Part shown: piece after piece, positions 58,916-64,000 of the stretch | How positions within the stretch are numbered: the stretch's first letter is position 1 | How the letters are laid out: each line of letters begins with the position of its first letter | Assembly (NCBI RefSeq): GCF_031760065.1 | Contig: NZ_CP134500.1 | Span: 3,534,001 to 3,598,000 of the forward strand | Reading direction: 5' to 3' | Source: Streptomyces durocortorensis | GTDB lineage: Bacteria > Actinomycetota > Actinomycetes > Streptomycetales > Streptomycetaceae | Length of the DNA stretch: 64,000 nt | Program-made: the position numbers and the translations under genes | Notes under the pieces: model-generated | Databases searched by the model: none | What the model was told of the DNA's origin: nothing | What the model saw: the letters and a program-made list of their open reading frames with translations, nothing else

Positions 58916-60058
58916 ATGGCCGGTAGCCACGAGAACGAGGACGTCAGCACCCCGGCGCGGCGCTCCCCGCTGGGCAGACTCCTGCGCAACCGCACAGCCC
59001 GCACCGCCACCGTCGCCGGCCTGATCGGCGCGCTGCTCGGCGCCGGCGGCGTGGCCTGGCAGACGGACACGCTGCCGCTCGTCGGGCCCCGGCCGTGCTG
59101 GGACTCCCTCGACGACTCGGCCATGACGGCGCTCTTCGCCGACCGCAGGACCGAGGTCGAGGAACAGGAACTGCGGCCCGACCCGCTCGGCGACAGGCTC
59201 ATGTACGGGAACTGCCGGATCACGAGCTACCGCACGGACCACGGCGAGGAGAGAGCCGCCCGGCAGGTGACCGTGCACGTCCGCAGGCTGGACTCGCTCT
59301 TGGGCACCGACAGTCGCAAGTGGCCCGCGGAGTTCCTCGCCGCGAACATGGCGCCGCTGGGGGACGGCCTGCCCGGCATGGCATCGGGCCTGCGCGCCTG
59401 GATAGCCCTGCCGCAGAGCTGCACCGGAGGCGGGGACAGCGGCCCGGCCGTGATCGACGCGGGACGGGGTCAGGCGGGTCTGGACCTCGACTCGGCGTAC
59501 GACCCGGCCGAGCGGGCCGCGCTCGCCCGCATGGTGGTGGCGGTGGCCAACGGCGTCATGCGTGACTTCGACTGCGACGGCTCATACCCAGCTCCAGGGG
59601 AGCTGGCCGATCCCGTCGACTGGGCCGACGCCGACCCCCAGGCGTTCTGCGGGATCGAGGGGTTCGTCCTGCCCGCCCACCGCAAGCTGCTGACCACCAC
59701 GCGCACGGTGGCCGGTGACGGCGGCCCCGCCCGGGTCTGCGAGGCCTCCTACGACCGTGGCCGGCCGTCCGTACGGTTCACGACCGTGGTCGAACCACTC
59801 ACCGTGAACATCTTCTCGACGGACCTGCTCCACGGCGGCCCGCGGATCAAGGGCACCAAGGGGTACGGAACAATCAACGCCACCCGTGCCGTCTACCAGG
59901 CCGAATGCCAGAGCGGGCGTGCGGTGTTCATGGTGGAGCAACTGAAGAACATGGACCCCGCCACCTCCTTCACACGTGACCTCCTGCCCGTCTACGTCGC
60001 CGCCGAGGCCCAGCGCATCGGCTGCGGGCCCGAGAAGGTCACCATGCCGAAGGGGTGA
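58916..60058 (+). CDS. membrane-anchored extracytoplasmic protein, unknown (paralogue 2)
   Basis: 380 residues. A cytoplasmic start with TPARRSPLGRLLRNRTARTA leads to one helix (about 33-50), then WQTDTLPLVGPRPCWDSLDD. The outside domain has cysteines in YGNCRITSY, LPQSCTGGG, DFDCDGSYP, QAFCGIEGF, ARVCEASYD, YQAECQSGR and RIGCGPEK. Order and spacing of Cys and the Cys-Trp after the helix parallel the preceding gene, which ends 123 bp upstream, so the two probably arose by duplication. The function is unknown; a secreted partner or immunity-type role cannot be judged. Confidence 0.75.
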   Translation: MAGSHENEDVSTPARRSPLGRLLRNRTARTATVAGLIGALLGAGGVAWQTDTLPLVGPRPCWDSLDDSAMTALFADRRTEVEEQELRPDPLGDRLMYGNCRITSYRTDHGEERAARQVTVHVRRLDSLLGTDSRKWPAEFLAANMAPLGDGLPGMASGLRAWIALPQSCTGGGDSGPAVIDAGRGQAGLDLDSAYDPAERAALARMVVAVANGVMRDFDCDGSYPAPGELADPVDWADADPQAFCGIEGFVLPAHRKLLTTTRTVAGDGGPARVCEASYDRGRPSVRFTTVVEPLTVNIFSTDLLHGGPRIKGTKGYGTINATRAVYQAECQSGRAVFMVEQLKNMDPATSFTRDLLPVYVAAEAQRIGCGPEKVTMPKG

Positions 60059-60180
60059 CCCCCACCCCTCCCGATAACCTCTGACATATGCCGGAGGAAC
60101 GTTCCACAGATCAGGGGCGCACTCACTCAAATGTGCGCCCCTGCGCACGCCCGTGCACTTCCGTGGGCGAGAATGACCCG

Positions 60181-61038
60181 GTGACCTCAGTGACCGATGC
60201 GCCCCTTCCCGCCGTGACCCGGCTGATCGCCACCGACCTCGACGGCACCCTGCTGCGCGACGACAAGACGCTCTCCGCACGCACGGTCGCGGCCCTCGCC
60301 GCAGCCGAGGAGGCCGGGATCGAGGTCTTCTTCGTCACTGGCCGGCCGGCCCGCTGGATGGATGTCGTCCGGGACCACGTCCACAGCCACGGCACGGCGA
60401 TCTGCGCCAACGGCGCCGTGGTCACCGATCTGCGGACGGACGGCGATCTCCTCTCCGTACGGCCGCTGGAGCGCGACGCCGCCCTCCATGTCGTCCACGC
60501 CCTGCGCGCGGCGACCCCCGGCACCTCCTTCGCCGTCGAACTGACCACCGGCATCAACTACGAACCGGCCTACCCGCCCTTCCACCTGGACCCGGGCGCC
60601 GCCGTGGCCGTCGCCGAGAAGCTGCTCCACGAGGACACCCCGGGCTCCGGCGCGCCCGTGATCAAGCTGCTCGCCCACCACACCGAGCTGGCCCCCGACG
60701 CGTTCCTCTCCCTGGCCCGTACGGCCGCCGGGGAGAGGGCCTCCTTCACTCGGTCCAGCCCCTCCGCACTCCTGGAGGTCAGCGGCCTCGGGGTCTCCAA
60801 GGCCACCACACTCGCCGCCTGTTGTGCCGAGCGGGGCATCTCGCCCGCCGAGGTGGTCGCCTTCGGGGACATGCCCAACGACATCGAGATGCTCAGCTGG
60901 GCCGGTACCTCCTACGCGATGGGCAACGCCCACCCGGACGCGCTGGCCGCCGCCTCGGGCCGGACCGCGACCAACGAGGAGGACGGCGTGGCGGCCGTCA
61001 TCGAGCGGATCCTCGCCGCCCGCGCGCAAGGCCGCTGA
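60181..61038 (+). CDS. Cof-type HAD hydrolase
   Basis: 285 residues from the GTG at 60181. HAD motifs: [19 protein letters not shown] (nucleophile and acid Asp), FFVTGRPARWMD (motif II), Lys in GLGVSKATTLAACC and [18 protein letters not shown] (motif IV), with a C2 cap between. It is related to the gene downstream of serS. Probable cytoplasmic sugar-phosphate or cofactor phosphatase. No Shine-Dalgarno is seen and an upstream ATG at 60088 would add a stretch with poor codon use. Confidence 0.92.
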   Translation: MTSVTDAPLPAVTRLIATDLDGTLLRDDKTLSARTVAALAAAEEAGIEVFFVTGRPARWMDVVRDHVHSHGTAICANGAVVTDLRTDGDLLSVRPLERDAALHVVHALRAATPGTSFAVELTTGINYEPAYPPFHLDPGAAVAVAEKLLHEDTPGSGAPVIKLLAHHTELAPDAFLSLARTAAGERASFTRSSPSALLEVSGLGVSKATTLAACCAERGISPAEVVAFGDMPNDIEMLSWAGTSYAMGNAHPDALAAASGRTATNEEDGVAAVIERILAARAQGR

Positions 61039-61099
61039 CGTCCCGGAGGTTCGCTGAATCCTTTCGGCAGGCCGAGGACCCGCCCGCCCGGACAGCGGC

Positions 61100-62806
61100 T
61101 CACAGCGGCGCCTCCCACACCACCGTCGTACCGCCGCCGTCCTCCCCGATCCCCGGGGCGATCCGGCTCGCCCCTCCCAGGGAGTCGGCGCGGCGGGCCA
61201 GGTTCCGCAGTCCGCTGCGGCGGCCGCCCTCCGGGATGCCCACCCCGTCGTCGGCGACCGAGAGGCGTACCGCGCTCCGCCCGTCCGGCAGGGTCACCGT
61301 CGCGTCGACGACCACGTCGATCAGCGAAGCCTGTGCGTGCCGGAACGCGTTGGAGAGGGCCTCGCGCAGCGCCGCCACAAGGTTCTTTCCGGTCAGCTCG
61401 CCGACGACGGAGTCCACCGGGCCCAGGAAGCGGTGCGAGGGTTTGAAGCCGAGCGGTACGGCCGCCATGTTGATCTCCCGCAGCACCCGGGTGCGCAGCC
61501 CCGCGGGGGCCTCGGCCGGTTCCTGCTGGAGCGCGAAGATGGCCGTACGGATCTCTTGAATGGTCACGTCCAGTTCGTCGACCGCCCGGCCGACGCCGGT
61601 CCGCACCTCGGGCACCACCGATCCGCGCTGGGCGCTCTCCAGCATCATCCCGGTGGCGAACAGCCGTTGGATGACCAGGTCGTGAAGGTCACGGGCGATC
61701 CGGTCGCGGTCCTCGTACACCGCGAGCCGCTCCCGGTCCCGCTGGGCCTCGGCCATCATCAGCGCGAGCGCGGCCTGGGAGGCGAACTGGGTTGCGAGCG
61801 TCCGCTCGGTGTCCGTGAACGGGCGCCCGCCCCGGGCGCGGGGGGTCGCCAGCGCTCCGAGGACCCGGCCGCCACTGTGCAGCGGCAGCAGCATGCTGGG
61901 GCCGAACCGGCCGGCCAGCCTGGTGATCATCCGGCTGTCGGTGGCCGAGTCGTCGATGAACACCGCCTCACCGGCGAGCAGTTTCGCCACCACCGGGCTC
62001 CGAGGCGGGATGATCACACCGAGCGAGGACGAGGGGTTGTCGGAGGAGACGGCGACGATCTCCAGACCGCCTTCCTCGGCGGGCAGCAGCACGATCCCGG
62101 CGGCGGAGTCGGCGAGCCTGCGGGCCTGTTCGGCGACGACGGACAGCGCGTCGTCGGCGTCCCCGCCCGACAGGAGCGCCGTGGTCACCGCGACCGACCC
62201 GTCGATCCAGCGCTCCCGCTGCCGCGCCGCCTCGTACAGCCGGGCGTTGCCGATGGCGATCCCGGCCTCCGTCGCGAGCACCCGCACCATGTGCAGGTCG
62301 TAGTCGCTGAACTCGGCGCCGCCCTCCTTCTCCGTCAGGTAGAGGTTGCCGAAGATCTCCCCCTGAACCCGGATCGGTACCCCGAGGAACGTCCGCATCC
62401 GGGGGTGGCCCGCCGGGAACCCCGCGGAGCGCGGATCGCTGGTCAGATCCGCCAGCCGTACGGGAGCGGGGTCGTGGATCAGCGCGCCGAGCAGGCCGCG
62501 GTGGCCGTCGGGCCGACGGCCGATCGCGTCGGCGACCTCCTGCGGAACGCCGTACGTGACGAAGTCCGAGAGCCCTTCGCCCGCCTCGTCGACGACGCCG
62601 ATCGCGGCGTACCGGGCGTGCGCGAGCTCGGCGGCGGTCTCGCAGATCCGGTCCAGGGTGGAGTGGAGTTCCAGTCCGGTGCCGACGGAGCGCATCGCCT
62701 CCAGGAGCTGCGGCACCCGCGCGGTGAGCTCGGTGGACAGGCCCTGGAGGCTGCGGGTGGCCCGGGTGGCTGCGTCGAGTGAGTCCTTCGGGTCAGGCTC
62801 TGACAT
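61100..62806 (-). CDS. DosS/DevS-like GAF sensor histidine kinase
   Basis: 568 residues without membrane helices. Two GAF domains (about 45-190 and 205-350) precede a HisKA_3 box DRDRIARDLHDLVIQRLF with phospho-His near 375 and a GHKL ATPase (LVAALREALSNAFRHA; DDGVGIPEGG; GLRNLARRADSLGG). The first GAF reads RSAGFPAGHPRMRTFLGVPIRVQGEIFGNLYLTEK, the same pattern as the heme-binding GAF-A of mycobacterial DosS, with H134 near the ligand position. Heme and O2/NO/CO or redox sensing are inferred. It diverges from the HAD gene's end and sits 86 bp downstream of the cydC-type gene. No response regulator is in view. Confidence 0.9.
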   Translation of the reverse strand: MSEPDPKDSLDAATRATRSLQGLSTELTARVPQLLEAMRSVGTGLELHSTLDRICETAAELAHARYAAIGVVDEAGEGLSDFVTYGVPQEVADAIGRRPDGHRGLLGALIHDPAPVRLADLTSDPRSAGFPAGHPRMRTFLGVPIRVQGEIFGNLYLTEKEGGAEFSDYDLHMVRVLATEAGIAIGNARLYEAARQRERWIDGSVAVTTALLSGGDADDALSVVAEQARRLADSAAGIVLLPAEEGGLEIVAVSSDNPSSSLGVIIPPRSPVVAKLLAGEAVFIDDSATDSRMITRLAGRFGPSMLLPLHSGGRVLGALATPRARGGRPFTDTERTLATQFASQAALALMMAEAQRDRERLAVYEDRDRIARDLHDLVIQRLFATGMMLESAQRGSVVPEVRTGVGRAVDELDVTIQEIRTAIFALQQEPAEAPAGLRTRVLREINMAAVPLGFKPSHRFLGPVDSVVGELTGKNLVAALREALSNAFRHAQASLIDVVVDATVTLPDGRSAVRLSVADDGVGIPEGGRRSGLRNLARRADSLGGASRIAPGIGEDGGGTTVVWEAPL

Positions 62807-62892
62807 GACCTGAGCCTAGTTAGTACGGTTTAGTGAGGAAAGTCGGGAATGGTCGTACCGGCGGTACCAGCAGCGGTCCGGGACGGCGGAAG

Positions 62893-64000
62893 TCAGCGGC
62901 CCGCCCCCGCCATCCCCACCGTCTCCCGTTCACGCTCCAGCAGGTCCCGCAGCGGACCGTCCTCGGCGGCGAGTTCGGCGTACGGTCCCTGCTGCACCAC
63001 CCGGCCCGCGTCCAGCACCAGCACCTCGTCGACCGCGTCGAGGCCGGTCAGCCGGTGGGTGATCAGCACCGTCGCACATCCCCGGGTCGCGGCCAGCAGG
63101 TCGGCGGTCAGGGCGTCGGCGGTCGGCAGGTCGAGGTGCTCGGCCGGTTCGTCCAGGACGAGCACGGGGAAGCCCGCGAGCAGCGCGCGGGCCAGGGCGA
63201 GGCGCTGACGCTGTCCGCCGGAGAGCCGCGCGCCGTGCTCGCCCACCGGGGTGTCGAGCCCCTCGGGCAGGGCCAGCACCCAGTCCAGCAGCCGGGCCCG
63301 GGAGAGCGCTTCGCGCAGTTCGGCGTCCCGCGCCCCGGGGCGGGCGAGGCGCAGGTTCTCCCGGATCGTGCTGTCGAAGACATGCGCGTCCTGGGCGCAC
63401 AGCCCCACCGAGCGCCGGACCGTGTCCGGCTCCAGTGCGGCCGCCGCCACGCAGCCGAGCCGGTACGTCCCCGACGAGGCGTCCAGGAACCGCAGGAGGA
63501 CCTGGGCGAGCGTCGTCTTGCCCGAGCCGGAGGGGCCCACGACCGCGATGCGCCGTCCGGGCGTCAGTGTCAGGTCGAGCGAGACCAGCGCGTCCTGCCC
63601 GGACCCCGGGTAGCGGGCGGTCAGCCCCCGCACCTCCAGCGGGAAGGGGGACGCGGGCCCCTCGGCCGGGGCCGTGGGCTCCTGTACGGGCACGGGGGCG
63701 TCCAGCACCTCGAACACCCGCTCCGCGCTCCGGGCGACGCGCTGGCGGTACTGCACGGCGAGCGGCAGCCCGGCGACGGCCTCGAAGGCGGCGAGCGGGG
63801 TCAGCACCACGACGGCGAGAGCGACCCCGGACAGCCGTCCGTCCCCCACGGCGGGGACGGCGACGATCCCGGCGGCCACCACGGTGAGCCCGCAGACCAG
63901 GGCGGAGAGGCCGCCGCCCAGTGCTGTGGCGGCGGCCGCCCGGGAGGCGATCCGGCTCAGGAGCGTGTCGGCTTCGCGCAGCCGCTCCTGCCGGGCGGGC
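62893..64000 (-). CDS. cydC: CydC-type thiol/heme exporter ABC transporter (N-terminal part beyond window)
   Basis: The frame is open to the right edge; the last 369 residues are visible. The end of a membrane domain (LAVVVLTPLAAFEAVAGLPLAVQYRQRVARSAERVFEVLDAP) is followed by a complete ATPase: Walker A VVGPSGSGKTTLAQV, Q-loop SVGLCAQDAHVF, signature RLSGGQRQRLALARAL, Walker B LVLDEPAEHLD and His in VLITHRLTG. The membrane-domain end matches CydC, which with CydD exports cysteine/glutathione or handles heme for cytochrome bd. In many actinobacteria the two are fused as CydCD. The adjacent DosS-like kinase suggests oxygen-linked control. Confidence 0.85.
   Translation of the reverse strand, partial: PARQERLREADTLLSRIASRAAAATALGGGLSALVCGLTVVAAGIVAVPAVGDGRLSGVALAVVVLTPLAAFEAVAGLPLAVQYRQRVARSAERVFEVLDAPVPVQEPTAPAEGPASPFPLEVRGLTARYPGSGQDALVSLDLTLTPGRRIAVVGPSGSGKTTLAQVLLRFLDASSGTYRLGCVAAAALEPDTVRRSVGLCAQDAHVFDSTIRENLRLARPGARDAELREALSRARLLDWVLALPEGLDTPVGEHGARLSGGQRQRLALARALLAGFPVLVLDEPAEHLDLPTADALTADLLAATRGCATVLITHRLTGLDAVDEVLVLDAGRVVQQGPYAELAAEDGPLRDLLERERETVGMAGAGR

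Overview
The window is a gene-dense, very GC-rich actinobacterial chromosome segment, almost certainly Streptomyces. Coding third positions are nearly always G or C, GTG starts and 4-bp ATGA/GTGA overlaps are frequent, some genes look leaderless, and the families are typical of the genus: an SSI-type protease inhibitor, an ECF41 sigma factor, RsbW-like kinases, DtpA/Sco copper proteins and prim-pol proteins. A perfect parS-type palindrome, a one-mismatch parS and three clusters of DnaA boxes suggest a core region near oriC. From memory, the gene order matches the S. coelicolor SCO394x-SCO401x region in reverse; I could not check this.

Layout. 0-8 kb: a partial GT2 glycosyltransferase with an upstream two-component system, an amidohydrolase/DUF2797 pair, and an ECF41 sigma factor beside a flavin oxidoreductase. 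7.8-9.5 kb: tRNA-Arg, tRNA-Ser and an SSI inhibitor. 9.5-16.3 kb: a 1424-residue degenerate PAS/kinase/receiver protein, parS, an acyl-CoA ligase and an ECF sigma factor. 16.4-21.5 kb: a five-gene, overlap-coupled operon (two acyl-CoA dehydrogenases, MaoC-DUF35, MaoC, Ltp2-like thiolase) laid out like steroid side-chain degradation genes. 21.6-26.1 kb: an accessory-looking stretch with a small secreted Asn/Gln/Ser/Gly-rich protein, DUF6193, a prim-pol protein, a membrane protein, a broken aminoglycoside-phosphotransferase-like gene and tRNA-Ser.

26.2-37 kb: HtrA-type protease, glycerophosphodiesterase, two RsbW-like kinases, a SEC-C/DUF5926 protein, a degenerate prim-pol, a GAF-PP2C-type protein lacking a metal-binding Asp, and Xaa-Pro aminopeptidase. 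37-43.5 kb: an extracytoplasmic copper-handling cluster (membrane protein, YcnI, Sco, PCuAC chaperone, CopC-CopD fusion, Tat-exported DyP peroxidase). 43.6-47.4 kb: pheA, a DnaA-box cluster, serS and a HAD phosphatase. 47.4-56.6 kb: an HTH protein, a duplicated ABC-2 exporter operon, a 24-bp-periodic array of DnaA-type boxes, an M24/hydrolase-SDR/MerR operon, a third DnaA-box cluster and kptA. 56.6-64 kb: F420-type oxidoreductase, two membrane-anchored unknowns, a HAD phosphatase, a DosS-like GAF kinase and a partial cydC-type ABC transporter.

Themes. Replication and segregation sites (parS, DnaA boxes) lie among housekeeping genes. The copper genes probably work together to deliver copper to exported enzymes. 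Several regulators keep their fold but have lost catalytic residues. Short tandem repeats repeatedly overlap or abut gene 3' ends, often with the stop codon inside the repeat.
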